Below, piece after piece: positions 43,511 to 52,098 of a DNA stretch of 64,000 nt (its first letter is position 1; each line of letters opens with the position of its first letter). Under the pieces are notes generated by a model that was not told the DNA's origin, ran no database searches, and saw only the letters and a list, made by a program, of their open reading frames with translations. Source of the DNA: Phosphitispora fastidiosa. GTDB taxonomy: Bacteria > Bacillota > Thermincolia > Thermincolales > UBA2595. A program made the position numbers and the translations under genes. The DNA lies in NCBI RefSeq assembly GCF_019008365.1, contig NZ_JAHHUL010000011.1, positions 1 to 64,000 of the forward strand. The letters are read 5' to 3'.

Positions 43511-45205
43511 TTAGTGAGCCTGTGCTTCCCCTACGCCGGACGGTGTCCGTACGTCATTGACAAGCTGTTGAATTTCAAGCGGCGGCGGCGGGGTAAGCCG
43601 TGAGATTACGAAGGTCAGCACAAAGTTGAAGATCATGCCCACCATTCCGATACCCTGGGCGTTGACACCCATGAAATCGGTGAGTAGTGGGGCTTCGGTA
43701 CCTAATACTTTCATTGACTGCATCATTACTATCATGGAGAGTGTAAACACAAGACCGACAATCATTCCCACGATAGCGCCTTCCTTGGTCGTTCTGGTAT
43801 CAAAGATACCCAGGATAATAACCGGGAAGATACTAGCTGCCGCAAGACCGAAGGCGAAGGCCACCACCTCGGCAACGAATCCCGGCGGGTGAACACCGAA
43901 CCAGGCGGCACAACATACGCCGACCAGTACCATGGCCCGACCTATCTTCATCCGCTGTGCTTCAGAGGCATCAGGCCTGAAGATACGGTAATAGAGGTCG
44001 TGGGATACCGCAGAGGACATCGCTATCAGCAGGCCTGACGCTGTCGAGAGGGCTGCTGCCAGACCGCCGGCGGCCACCAGGGCAACGATAAAGGGAGCCA
44101 GTTTGGCAACCTCAGGGGTTGAGAGAACGATCATATCATTGTCAATGGTAACTTCATTGGCAGGGTCTTTGGCATTGGTCATATTAATCATGCCGTCACC
44201 GTTTTTGTCTTCTAGCTTGAGCAGTCCTGCAGCTCCCCATTTCTCAACCCAGGAAATTTTCTGGACCTCGGCAAGGGGCTTGTTGGCAAGAGTATCAATC
44301 AGGTTGTACCTGGCAAAAACGCCGATTGCAGGAGCTGTGGTATACAGCAGGGCGATGAAGAGGAGGGCCCAGCCTGCTGAGTAACGGGCATCACGTACAG
44401 TTGGAACTGTATAGAACCGGATGATAACGTGAGGCAGTCCCGCAGTACCTACCATCAGTGAGAGGGTAATGGCAAACACGTTAAGTGCGCTCAGGTTGGT
44501 AAAGGGTTTGATGTATTCATTCATGCCCAGGGTTAACTGGAGGTCACTGAGGCGCTGGGCAATATCTGTAAAGGTCAGGCCAAGCTGAGGAATCGGGTTG
44601 CCGGTCAGCTTGAGGGAGATAGCGATAGCCGGGATTGCATAGGCACACATAAGTACGCCATACTGGGCAACCTGGGTGTAGGTAACCCCTTTCATACCAC
44701 CGATAGTGGCGAAAAAGGCGACGATAACCGTACCTATAAGAACTCCGACGACAATGTCAACCTGCAGGTAACGGCTGAAAACGATACCAACACCGCGCAT
44801 CTGGCCGGCAATGTAGGTCATGGATACAAACACGGTACATACGGCGGCAACGGCACGCGCGTACTTGGAGTAGTAACGGTCACCGATAAAGTCGGGAACT
44901 GTGTACCGGCCAAACTTACGCAGGTAAGGAGCCAGGAGCAGAGCCAGGAGCACATAGCCTCCGGTCCAGCCCATCAGATATACGGCTCCGTCATAACCGA
45001 GCACCGAGATACTACCGGCCATACCGATAAAGGAGGCAGCCGACATCCAGTCTGCAGCGGTGGCGGCGCCGTTGGCTAATGCGGAGACACCCCGACCGGC
45101 AACATAGAAACCGGCCGTTTCCTTAACCCGGGACATCCAGCCGACGTAAATGTACAGACTAAAAGTGATTATAACAAATATAATAGTCCAGGTTTCAACG
45201 CTCAT
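43511..45205 (-). CDS. Sodium:solute symporter, ActP-like (acetate/solute permease)
   Basis: The 564-residue protein belongs to the SSS family with about 13 membrane segments: ATAADWMSAASFIGMAGSIS, TVPDFIGDRYYSKYARAVAA and GLAAALSTASGLLIAMSSAV are typical. It resembles the ActP cation/acetate group. A roughly 60-residue insertion with KLEDKNGDGMINMTNAKDP (about residues 309-345) sits in an extracytoplasmic loop and contains a DxNxDG calcium-binding-like motif. It is preceded by its small DUF4212 partner. Substrate in this organism is probably a short-chain carboxylate, but lactate or pyruvate cannot be excluded. Confidence 0.9.
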   Translation of the reverse strand: MSVETWTIIFVIITFSLYIYVGWMSRVKETAGFYVAGRGVSALANGAATAADWMSAASFIGMAGSISVLGYDGAVYLMGWTGGYVLLALLLAPYLRKFGRYTVPDFIGDRYYSKYARAVAAVCTVFVSMTYIAGQMRGVGIVFSRYLQVDIVVGVLIGTVIVAFFATIGGMKGVTYTQVAQYGVLMCAYAIPAIAISLKLTGNPIPQLGLTFTDIAQRLSDLQLTLGMNEYIKPFTNLSALNVFAITLSLMVGTAGLPHVIIRFYTVPTVRDARYSAGWALLFIALLYTTAPAIGVFARYNLIDTLANKPLAEVQKISWVEKWGAAGLLKLEDKNGDGMINMTNAKDPANEVTIDNDMIVLSTPEVAKLAPFIVALVAAGGLAAALSTASGLLIAMSSAVSHDLYYRIFRPDASEAQRMKIGRAMVLVGVCCAAWFGVHPPGFVAEVVAFAFGLAAASIFPVIILGIFDTRTTKEGAIVGMIVGLVFTLSMIVMMQSMKVLGTEAPLLTDFMGVNAQGIGMVGMIFNFVLTFVISRLTPPPPLEIQQLVNDVRTPSGVGEAQAH

Positions 45206-45207
45206 CC

Positions 45208-45483
45208 TTATGCCCCCTTCTTCAATTTGACTTCTTGTACGTCAAATTCTTTGTCCATTTTGTCCATTTTCCAGCAGTAGAAGAATATCAGGCACACAAA
45301 AATGATGATAGAACCCTGCTGGGCAAACCAGAAGGAAAGCGGGACACCGCCCAACTTGATGTTATATAGAGGGTTAGCAAAGATAATTGCAGCACCGAGA
45401 CTTACTGCTGCCCAGACAATCAGGCAGCCGATAATTAGGGTGAGGTTCTTTTTCCAGTAGACCTTTAAACGTTCTTCGTTCAT
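45208..45483 (-). CDS. DUF4212 small subunit of sodium/solute symporter
   Basis: The 91-residue protein has two membrane segments and the typical start MNEERLKVYWKKNLTLIIGC. Proteins of this family (DUF4212) always pair with an SSS permease, as here with a 2-bp gap. ATG 45483 is chosen because AAGGAGG sits 6 bp upstream; a longer frame to 45531 is not supported. It is the first gene of the symporter operon. Confidence 0.9.
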   Translation of the reverse strand: MNEERLKVYWKKNLTLIIGCLIVWAAVSLGAAIIFANPLYNIKLGGVPLSFWFAQQGSIIIFVCLIFFYCWKMDKMDKEFDVQEVKLKKGA

Positions 45484-45981
45484 ACCCATCCTCCTTAATT
45501 TAGGTTCAAAAGTTAATAGGAATAACTCCAAATTCTAATTGTCAGGTTTTATTTACCTGATCTTTTTCTAAAGGTTTCTTCCGTAATCCTGAAAGCGAAT
45601 TGAACTAACATTCCTCCCTTCCTAGGATTTATCTGTTGTTCTCTTATCCCCCCATGTCATCTTATCCAGGACAGAGCCTGAATCACCTCCTTTGGTTAAT
45701 ATGTCTGATGGTAATTCCTATTCTAATTGTAAGGGGTGTCGGGGAAATAATAATTAAAAAATCCTTTAGGAATCAAAAAAAGCATCCGTTTGGAGATATA
45801 ATTCTTTTATTGGTTAAAGCATTTATTAGGGGCTGTTTTCAATAACTCCTTTGACTGCTTACCTGATGATAGAACCGTTGGCGGTTAATATAGACCGTCC
45901 ACGCCGGTAAAATAGCAAAATTTCAGAAATTTTAGATATTAATGCCGAAGAGCCGAAAGCACTGCCAATGCCCTCAACAGT
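45484..45981. other. About 500-bp intergenic region without a convincing gene
   Basis: This holds the leader of the symporter operon (minus strand) and a stretch of AT-rich DNA. A 69-codon plus-strand frame at 45636-45845 is hydrophobic but has no ribosome site, so I do not call it. No tRNA, repeat or operator was recognised. The distal end contains the terminator hairpin described separately. Confidence 0.5.
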
Positions 45982-46016
45982 AAAGGCCCGAACCTTTTTG
46001 CAAGGTCCGGGCCTTT
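45982..46016. terminator. Strong hairpin downstream of the ferredoxin gene
   Basis: Arms AAAGGCCCGAACCTT (45982-45996) and AAGGTCCGGGCCTTT (46002-46016) pair with one A-C mismatch. It lies about 50 bp past the stop of the ferredoxin on the minus strand. T tracts are short on both strands, but the arms are A- and T-flanked. Confidence 0.7.
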
Positions 46017-46064
46017 AAAAAACAGCAGATTATTGGCGAACGGTTAGGATTCTACTGTTATCAC

Positions 46065-46274
46065 CTATTTCATTTTGATGGCACGATGGGGGCAGTAAGC
46101 AACACACTTTCCGCAGCCGACACACTTATCCCCGTCGATTTGGGGGACCTCAGCCTTAAAGAGCCAATGCGTTTTTTGGGTGATAGCCCCAAGGCCGCAG
46201 ACTCTTTTGGCGGCACAGAACGGTGAATGGTCACACAGTTTTTCATTAAGTACAGCTTTTTTCTTCTTTGCCAA
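46065..46274 (-). CDS. Ferredoxin-like 4Fe-4S protein
   Basis: The 69-residue protein has a standard cluster motif CVGCGKCVAYCP near the C-terminus and an irregular N-terminal set CDHSPFCAAKRVC, so it binds one cluster surely and a second or a different one perhaps. It resembles small ferredoxins encoded with radical SAM or archaeal-type proteins. I choose TTG 46274 because GGAGG lies 8 bp upstream; the ATG at 46289 overlaps this site and has no site of its own. It is monocistronic. Confidence 0.82.
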   Translation of the reverse strand: MAKKKKAVLNEKLCDHSPFCAAKRVCGLGAITQKTHWLFKAEVPQIDGDKCVGCGKCVAYCPHRAIKMK

Positions 46275-46412
46275 TTCAAAAACCTCCATATAAGTAATAT
46301 CAAATCAACAGTTTAGATCAAATCAACAATAGGCTGCTATCAAACCAAGTATAATTAAAACCATACAACATACCCTAGGGGGGTATACTCAGTATAGCAG
46401 AAAAAAGTTTCA

Positions 46413-46441
46413 TTTACAAACCCGTTAAAAAATTATATAAT
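46413..46441 (+). promoter_or_regulatory. SigA promoter of the thiamine operon
   Basis: TTTACA (46413-46418) and TATAAT (46436-46441) with a 17-bp spacer lie about 30 bp before the TPP riboswitch. Confidence 0.8.
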
Positions 46442-46473
46442 AATTAAATAATAACAGAGACTCAAATTGTTTT

Positions 46474-46562
46474 TAGCTAGGGGTGCCCAAAAGGCTGAGA
46501 GGTTTTGTCAGAAACCAACCCTTGGAACCTGAATCCCGGATAATACCGGCGAAGGGAAGCTA
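46474..46562 (+). promoter_or_regulatory. TPP riboswitch (THI element)
   Basis: The conserved parts are all visible: AGGGGTGCC, GGCTGAGA (46494-46501), ACCCTTGGAACCTGA, and GGATAATACCGGCGAAGGGA. The closing stem P1 is TAGCT(A) at 46474-46479 with AGCTA at 46558-46562. It binds thiamine pyrophosphate and should turn off thiS-thiG-thiH when TPP is abundant. The downstream terminator-like hairpin suggests transcriptional control. Confidence 0.97.
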
Positions 46563-46578
46563 GTGTTTTGTTAACAAA

Positions 46579-46613
46579 GCAGGCTTGCCATTTGGTAAGC
46601 CTGCAGCTGTTTT
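46579..46613 (+). terminator. Riboswitch-linked terminator hairpin
   Basis: GCAGGCTT (46579-46586) pairs with AAGCCTGC (46597-46604), with inner CC/GG, and TGTTTT follows. It lies between the riboswitch and thiS, the expected expression platform. The T tract is modest. Confidence 0.6.
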
Positions 46614-46644
46614 CAGCGAATAAATTAATAGGGTGATGGTAATT

Positions 46645-46845
46645 GTGCAGCTAAAAATTAATGGCAAGGTGACGGAAATAGAGCCTTTGCTGACTCTTGC
46701 CGGCCTCATGCAGACCCGCGGGATTAAGTCGGGGGCAGTGGTTGTCCAGTACAACGGGGATATTGTTGATAAGGGCTTTTGGACCGAAATTGTACTTAAA
46801 GAAAATGATGAATTGGAAATACTTCGTTTTGTAGGGGGGGGCTAA
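46645..46845 (+). CDS. thiS: Sulfur carrier protein ThiS
   Basis: ThiS is a ubiquitin-fold carrier whose C-terminal Gly-Gly is thiocarboxylated and gives sulfur to the thiazole. The product is about 66 residues, begins QLKINGK, has LTLAGLM in the helix and ends LRFVGGG. I choose GTG 46645 as start because this gives the family's normal N-terminus and GGGTGAT at 46631-46637 acts as ribosome site; in-frame GTG 46633 and ATG 46636 would add three to four residues. It is the first gene after the TPP riboswitch. Confidence 0.9.
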   Translation: MQLKINGKVTEIEPLLTLAGLMQTRGIKSGAVVVQYNGDIVDKGFWTEIVLKENDELEILRFVGGG

Positions 46846-46847
46846 TA

Positions 46848-47621
46848 ATGGACATCTTAAAAATTGGAGGGCAGGAAATTCACAACCGGCTGTTTCTGGG
46901 CACAGGGAAATTTGCTTCAGATGCGCTCATTCCTGATGTGATCAAGGCTTCCGGGGTGCAGGTGGTGACTGTTGCTCTGCGCAGGGTTGATTTTGAAAAC
47001 GAGCAGGATAATATGCTGAATTATATAGATAAGGAATGTGTTTTGATGCCCAATACCTCAGGGGCGCGGACCGCTGATGAGGCAGTCAGGATTGCCCGGA
47101 TTGCCCGGGCTGCCGGATGTGGTAACTGGGTTAAAATTGAAGTCATAAAAGACAACAAATACCTGCTTCCTGATAATACTGAGACCCTGAAGGCAACCGA
47201 GATCCTTGCCCGTGAGGGGTTTGCGGTTTTCCCATACATGAGCCCGGACCTGATGGCAGCCCGTCAGATGAGGGATGCCGGGGCTGCAGCTATTATGCCC
47301 CTGGGTTCGCCCATAGGTTCCAACAGGGGATTGCAAACCCGGGAACTGGTGCGGATACTTATTGATGAAATTGACCTTCCGATAATTGTTGACGCTGGGA
47401 TTGGCCGGCCTTCGGAGGCCGCAGAAGCAATGGAAATGGGCGCTGCTGCAGTGCTGGTGAATACCGCAATTGCGGTGGCTGATGATCCTGTATCTATGGC
47501 TGCAGCCTTCAGTATGGCAGTAAAGGCGGGCCGTCAGGGTTACTTGGCTGGACCTGGGGCTGCAAAGCTGTATGCAGAGGCTTCATCGCCTCTGACCGGG
47601 TTCCTGCGGGATTTTGAATAA
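46848..47621 (+). CDS. thiG: Thiazole synthase
   Basis: ThiG forms the thiazole phosphate from deoxyxylulose phosphate, ThiS-thiocarboxylate and dehydroglycine. The 257-residue (beta/alpha)8 protein shows LFLGTGKF, the ALRRVDF segment, the active-site lysine in [10 protein letters not shown], and [15 protein letters not shown]. The phosphate loop [19 protein letters not shown] and [13 protein letters not shown] complete it. It starts 2 bp after thiS. GGGGGGG serves as ribosome site. Confidence 0.96.
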   Translation: MDILKIGGQEIHNRLFLGTGKFASDALIPDVIKASGVQVVTVALRRVDFENEQDNMLNYIDKECVLMPNTSGARTADEAVRIARIARAAGCGNWVKIEVIKDNKYLLPDNTETLKATEILAREGFAVFPYMSPDLMAARQMRDAGAAAIMPLGSPIGSNRGLQTRELVRILIDEIDLPIIVDAGIGRPSEAAEAMEMGAAAVLVNTAIAVADDPVSMAAAFSMAVKAGRQGYLAGPGAAKLYAEASSPLTGFLRDFE

Positions 47622-47679
47622 CAAATGAAAAGAAAGTTTATGTCTGATAAATTATTGAAATTGATTGGAATGATTACAG

Positions 47680-48783
47680 ATGGGCTTTTATGAAATATAT
47701 AATGAAATTAAAGATACAGACTTTGCCGGATTGCTTAAAGAGGTGACAGTTCAGCAAGCAGAGAGGGTAATCGGGGAAAACACGGTTAGTGATACCGGGT
47801 TTCTGCGGCTGTTGTCTCCGGCTGCCGGCGAAAGGCTGGAGCCTATGGCCCGGAAGGCACATCACCTGACCTTAAAGAATTTTGGCCGGGTAATCGGCCT
47901 GTATACACCGATGTATCTTTCGGACTTTTGTACCAACGAATGTGTTTACTGTGGCTTTAATACCAAAAACCCTATGCGCCGCAGGACTCTAAGTGTTGCA
48001 GAGGTTGAACGGGAAGGCCGGATGATTGCCGGAACGGGATTGAGACACCTGCTTATCCTCACGGGAGAAGCGCCGCGCCAGGCATCTGTGGAATACCTGG
48101 CCGAGTGTACCGGGAGATTGCGGAAGTACTTCTCCTCAGTTTCTATTGAAGTATATCCCATGGAAACAGCAGGATATCAGACCCTTGTTGCCGCAGGGGT
48201 TGATGGAATGACTGTTTACCAGGAGGTATATGACCCGGAAATTTATGACCGGCTCCACATTAAAGGGCCTAAGAAAAACTATCTCTTCAGGCTTGATGCA
48301 CCGGAGCGGGCTTGTCAGGCCGGCATGCGGACTGTCAACCTGGGGGCATTGCTGGGGCTTGCAGACTGGAGAAGCGAGGTTTTTGCCCTTGGGCTTCATG
48401 CAAAATACCTTCAGGATAAATACCCCGATACCGAAATCAGTGTGTCATTTCCACGCATCAGGCCCGCAGCCGGACAATTCCGGCCTGCGGTAGAGGTAAC
48501 TGACCGGGCACTGGTTCAGATGATATTAGCGATAAGGCTGTTTTTGCCCCGGGCGGGGATTACCCTTTCTACAAGAGAAAACTCCGATTTTCGGGACAAC
48601 CTCATCAGGCTTGGGGTAACCAAAATGTCTGCCGGTTCCTGCACTGAAGTGGGAGGGCGGCTGGATGGGGATGGCCATGAAGGTCAGTTTGAAATTTCCG
48701 ATACGCGTTCTGTGGCCGAAATGAAGGCTGCTATTTTACAACACGGATACCAACCTGTCTCCAAAGACTGGCTGATAATATAA
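47680..48783 (+). CDS. thiH: 2-iminoacetate synthase
   Basis: ThiH is a radical SAM enzyme that cleaves tyrosine to dehydroglycine for ThiG. The 367-residue protein has the cluster motif CTNECVYCGF (CxxxCxxC) near residues 86-93. It then has LILTGEAPRQASVEYL, the GVDGMTVYQEVYDPEIY segment and RENSDFRDNLIRLGVTKMSA near the end. It completes the operon. Use of ThiH instead of ThiO fits an anaerobe. No thiF is adjacent; ThiS activation must come from elsewhere. Confidence 0.96.
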   Translation: MGFYEIYNEIKDTDFAGLLKEVTVQQAERVIGENTVSDTGFLRLLSPAAGERLEPMARKAHHLTLKNFGRVIGLYTPMYLSDFCTNECVYCGFNTKNPMRRRTLSVAEVEREGRMIAGTGLRHLLILTGEAPRQASVEYLAECTGRLRKYFSSVSIEVYPMETAGYQTLVAAGVDGMTVYQEVYDPEIYDRLHIKGPKKNYLFRLDAPERACQAGMRTVNLGALLGLADWRSEVFALGLHAKYLQDKYPDTEISVSFPRIRPAAGQFRPAVEVTDRALVQMILAIRLFLPRAGITLSTRENSDFRDNLIRLGVTKMSAGSCTEVGGRLDGDGHEGQFEISDTRSVAEMKAAILQHGYQPVSKDWLII

Positions 48784-48894
48784 GACCGGCTGATAAATTG
48801 AGTTGAGTATAAGTGGTCAGCAATCAATGTAATGGGACTGTTTTTCGGCGGCTGCAGCCGTTTGTGGGGCAGACCTGTTTTTTTTAGAATTTTC

Positions 48895-48920
48895 GAACCG
48901 TTTTCAGGGGATATGGTGTC
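48895..48920 (+). promoter_or_regulatory. Possible ECF-type promoter of the sigma operon
   Basis: GAACCG (48895-48900) resembles the ECF -35 core AAC and GTC (48918-48920) the -10 core, spaced about 17-18 bp. This fits autoregulation by the sigma factor encoded next. The match is short and could be chance. Confidence 0.35.
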
Positions 48921-48952
48921 TAATAGATAGACAGCAGTCAGGTGGTGTGGCA

Positions 48953-49483
48953 ATGGATATAACAGGACTGGTAAAAATGGCCCGGGCCGGAGACGAACAG
49001 GCTTATGCCAGGCTTATAGAAATGAAGCGGGAGAATCTCTACAGGATTGCTTTAGCATATGTGGGCAATGAAGCTGACTGCCAGGATATGCTTCAGGAGG
49101 CCTATTTAAAGGCATACTTGTCTTTAAATAAGCTTAAGAACCCTGAATTTTTCTTTACTTGGCTGACCAGAATTCTGATAAATCTATGCTGCAGCCAGTT
49201 AAAAAGAAGGTATAAATTTGTCAGATTAGATGGAGGGCAGCCCGCAGGAAGTTATGTTGACCCGAATTTCATTTTGGCTGAAGCCAAGGCTGATATAACC
49301 GGTATGCTTGATTCCCTTGATGAAAAGTACCGCCAAGTGCTAATTTTAAAGTACTTGGGAGAATATACCCTTGTTGAAATCAGTGAAATACTGAAATGTC
49401 CCCTGGGTACGGTCAAATCGCGTTTAAACTACGGGCTCAGGGAACTCCGGGAAAAAGCTGAAAGGAGGGCTGGCTGTGATTGA
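48953..49483 (+). CDS. ECF-type RNA polymerase sigma factor
   Basis: The 176-residue protein has sigma region 2 (LIEMKRENLYRIALAYVGNE, DCQDMLQEAYLKAYLSL, FFTWLTRILINLC) and region 4 (LDEKYRQVLILKYLGEYTLV, EISEILKCPLGTVKSRLNYG), with no region 3. It resembles SigV/SigW-group factors and should direct a regulon in response to envelope stress. ATG 48953 is chosen because AGGTGGTG lies 6 bp upstream. Its end overlaps the anti-sigma gene by 8 bp. Regulon unknown. Confidence 0.93.
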   Translation: MDITGLVKMARAGDEQAYARLIEMKRENLYRIALAYVGNEADCQDMLQEAYLKAYLSLNKLKNPEFFFTWLTRILINLCCSQLKRRYKFVRLDGGQPAGSYVDPNFILAEAKADITGMLDSLDEKYRQVLILKYLGEYTLVEISEILKCPLGTVKSRLNYGLRELREKAERRAGCD

Positions 49484-51023
49484 TTGCAGGTCAGTGCAAA
49501 ATTTGCTGCCGGAATATGCTTTGGCAGAACTGGATGATGAAACAACACAACGTATTTGCCGGCACCTGCGGGAATGTCCGGAATGCAATCAGGAGAAGGA
49601 GCGGCTCCGGGAGTTGTATGGTTTCGGTAACGTTTTTTTCGGGCAAATGAAAGAGGGTATCCCAATTCCGGCAGGCGCTGGATACCTAAAACTGCCGGAA
49701 TACAGGAGACGGGGGCTCCGGCTGCCCGTGTTCCGGGAAGTTTTTGGCCTGAAATATGCTGCAGCCTGTGCCGTTGTGGTAATCCTCTTTTTCAGCACAT
49801 ATATTTCCCCGACCGCAGCCTATTATGCCTCCAAAATTCCCGTCCTTGGCCAGGTATTCACTACTGTGGATGAAGGGGCCCTGGTGGCACATGAAGAGGG
49901 TTTTGGGCAGCGGGTGGGAAAAACCAGGACCATTAACGGGGCCGCTTTTATGGTGGATGAAGTTATCATTGACCAGGCCAGAACCCTGCTGTTATTCCGG
50001 ATAAAACTGCCGGAGTATGTTGAATTTGATGGCGGGATGCCGGAAGATGTTGTCCTGGAAGACCAGTTTGGCTATTCATACCGGTTCAGCGGTGCTTCGG
50101 CTGAAGCCTCCACAGAAAAAAAAGAGATTTCAGGTGTTCTGGAATTCCCGCCGCTGAAGACCTGGGCCAGGAAACTGACCTTCCGGACAACGGCGCTTAA
50201 TATACACAGAGACAAAGAACAACATTATATTTTGGGAAACTGGGAATTTGATTTCGCAGTTGACCCTCTGCTTGCCAAAAGGGTAACCAGAGAGATCAAA
50301 ATTGACCGGGAGTTTTCTGTTGACGGGGTGGATATTCACTTTACCAAGGCAGTCCTTGCTCCCAGCCAGACTGCAGTATTTTATGAGTATAAATCTAAAG
50401 AGCCTGATAGGGCCGGCAGGGAATGGAGGCATCGCGAAGAGTTGCTGCGCCAGGTTAAACTGATTGATGATTCCGGCAGGGAATACAGCCGCCTGGGGGG
50501 AGGGGGAGGAACTTCCTCTGCTTTGGGGAAAATTACCGGTAATGGAGTGTTAAACTTCAGCCCGGTCCTGTTTTCTGATGCCGGTCGGCTTAACCTGGAA
50601 GGAGCCGGGTTTGCAGTAGATAAATCCGGTATGGAAGTGCTTGTGCCTCTGGACCTTAAAGTTGAATACCCTATGAAACATGAGTTTTTGGACGGCACTG
50701 TGACCATTGACAGCGCCGCTGCTGCCGACGGGCAGTTGAAGGTTCGTATCCTCACAGGTGACGGAGCCGTAAACAGCGTTTATTCGGTGTTTTTAACAGA
50801 TACCGCCGGAAAACAATATAACGCCGTGAGTATGAGTTTTGTCGACAAGGTCAGGATTGGGACCGGTGACCGGGTTCAAACAGGGATGGTACAGGAAATC
50901 GTTTTCAATACCCCTGCTGCAGACCCAGCGGGTAGGTTTACCATGGTCATCCGGGAGGCAAACATTAATATAGACAGCACATGGAGAGTTGCTATTCCTT
51001 TGGGACGGGAGGGGGAGAGATGA
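49476..51023 (+). CDS. Anti-sigma factor-type membrane protein (zinc finger, DUF4179/DUF5643-like)
   Basis: The 515-residue protein begins with a putative zinc-finger anti-sigma domain (about residues 1-45): CRSVQ, then HLRECPECNQEKER, giving the HxxxCxxC set. One membrane segment follows (about 88-110). The outer part (about 115-515) resembles the DUF4179 and DUF5643 regions of Bacillus sigma-linked proteins. It should sequester the sigma factor until a surface signal arrives. GTG 49476 has AAAGGAGGGC upstream, inside the sigma gene. Its end overlaps the next gene by 4 bp. Confidence 0.86.
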   Translation: MIDCRSVQNLLPEYALAELDDETTQRICRHLRECPECNQEKERLRELYGFGNVFFGQMKEGIPIPAGAGYLKLPEYRRRGLRLPVFREVFGLKYAAACAVVVILFFSTYISPTAAYYASKIPVLGQVFTTVDEGALVAHEEGFGQRVGKTRTINGAAFMVDEVIIDQARTLLLFRIKLPEYVEFDGGMPEDVVLEDQFGYSYRFSGASAEASTEKKEISGVLEFPPLKTWARKLTFRTTALNIHRDKEQHYILGNWEFDFAVDPLLAKRVTREIKIDREFSVDGVDIHFTKAVLAPSQTAVFYEYKSKEPDRAGREWRHREELLRQVKLIDDSGREYSRLGGGGGTSSALGKITGNGVLNFSPVLFSDAGRLNLEGAGFAVDKSGMEVLVPLDLKVEYPMKHEFLDGTVTIDSAAAADGQLKVRILTGDGAVNSVYSVFLTDTAGKQYNAVSMSFVDKVRIGTGDRVQTGMVQEIVFNTPAADPAGRFTMVIREANINIDSTWRVAIPLGREGER

Positions 51024-51895
51024 AAAAAAGACTGTTGATTATAGTCCTGGCTGTGCTTGCCTTGGGCTTTATGCTGCAGTTGCTGCCTGCCTCGAATATT
51101 GCTTTACAGACAGTTGACGCGGAAACCCGTCGGGAGTTTTTACAGAAAATAAACCGCACTGTCAAGGCTGAAGGGCTAGAGATAACGGTCACGGAAGTAT
51201 TTCTTGACCTTAATACCATATATGTCAACGGCACTGTCAGGGGTAAAGAAAAAATTGTTGCCCTGGAAGTAACCGACAAGAATGACCCCGAAGCAGCTGA
51301 TAAAGTCAACGATAGCGGGCAGCAGCCAAAAGCGCTGCCGGGTACGGAACTGGAGTGGGGAATGCACGGGCTTTGGTCGGGCGGGAAGTGGTGGCATCCG
51401 GCGGGTGACAGATTTTCTGTCAGGTTTCCCCATGGCCTTGACCTGAGTCAGCCGGGATTTAATATGGTGTTTTATACTTCGCCAGGTGAGAAGGTAGTTT
51501 TGGAGATACCGGTTAAAGAAAACCTTAAGGATAAAGTAAAGGTGGTTCCGGTTAACTGGAAGGCAGACCTTGAGGGGAAGCGGCTGGAGATCCGGGAAAT
51601 CAGTTTTGGGCTGACCTATACGGCTGTCCAATACCAAACCCGGTCAAGTTTTGCATGGCGGGACATGGAATTCACCCTTACTGATTTAACGACAGGGAAA
51701 ACCTACCGGAGCGCATTTGGCTCTCTGAGCGGAGATGGGGAAGAATATACCGGGGAGGCAGCATTTGAGGACCCCGTACCACTGCCGGAAGGCCCTGTTG
51801 AGCTTAAGGTCCGCAGCAAGGAAGGTACTGTTAAAAAGCAGATCAGTGTGTTGACACTTCCCATACCTAAAGGCAGGGGATTCTTGGGTGATTAA
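51020..51895 (+). CDS. Secreted or anchored protein of the sigma operon, DUF5643-like
   Basis: The 291-residue protein has an N-terminal signal or anchor (about residues 4-24) and a long beta-rich outer part. It contains RTVKAEGLEITVTEVFLDLN, similar to the DUF5643-type region in the preceding anti-sigma factor, so it may bind or modulate that protein. ATG 51020 overlaps the previous stop (ATGA) and GGGAGGGGG is directly upstream. The function is unknown; a role in sensing envelope state is an inference from operon position. Confidence 0.75.
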   Translation: MKKRLLIIVLAVLALGFMLQLLPASNIALQTVDAETRREFLQKINRTVKAEGLEITVTEVFLDLNTIYVNGTVRGKEKIVALEVTDKNDPEAADKVNDSGQQPKALPGTELEWGMHGLWSGGKWWHPAGDRFSVRFPHGLDLSQPGFNMVFYTSPGEKVVLEIPVKENLKDKVKVVPVNWKADLEGKRLEIREISFGLTYTAVQYQTRSSFAWRDMEFTLTDLTTGKTYRSAFGSLSGDGEEYTGEAAFEDPVPLPEGPVELKVRSKEGTVKKQISVLTLPIPKGRGFLGD

Positions 51896-52013
51896 ACCTC
51901 CCCTCCATAGGAATATTATACCATACAAAACCTATGTTCGGGGAAAATATGTTCGCCTTTAAAATAATATAGCAACTTTCGGGGCATCGACCCTCGGTCA
52001 CTGTGCCTTATAT

Positions 52014-52034
52014 CCCCATGGCTAAAGCTAGGGG
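52014..52034 (+). mobile_element. Possible IS200/IS605-type end hairpin remnant
   Basis: CCCCATGGCTAAAGCTAGGGG forms a short stem (CCCC/GGGG, bulged A, TGGC/GCTA) with a TAAA loop, followed by CTTTACGGCGC. Subterminal hairpins with a bulged base are recognised by Y1 transposases of IS200/IS605 elements, and similar ends occur in clostridia from memory. No tnpA or tnpB is nearby. A 9-bp direct repeat TTAGCAGGG occurs downstream just before the next gene. Confidence 0.3.
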
Positions 52035-52098
52035 CTTTACGGCGCTTATGGTAACTATTAGCAGGGTACACAACCAAATTAGCAGGGGGCAATGACAC

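Noticed and set aside
45636-45845. 69-residue hydrophobic plus-strand ORF
   Set aside because: No ribosome binding site, no recognisable family, and located in the symporter leader region.
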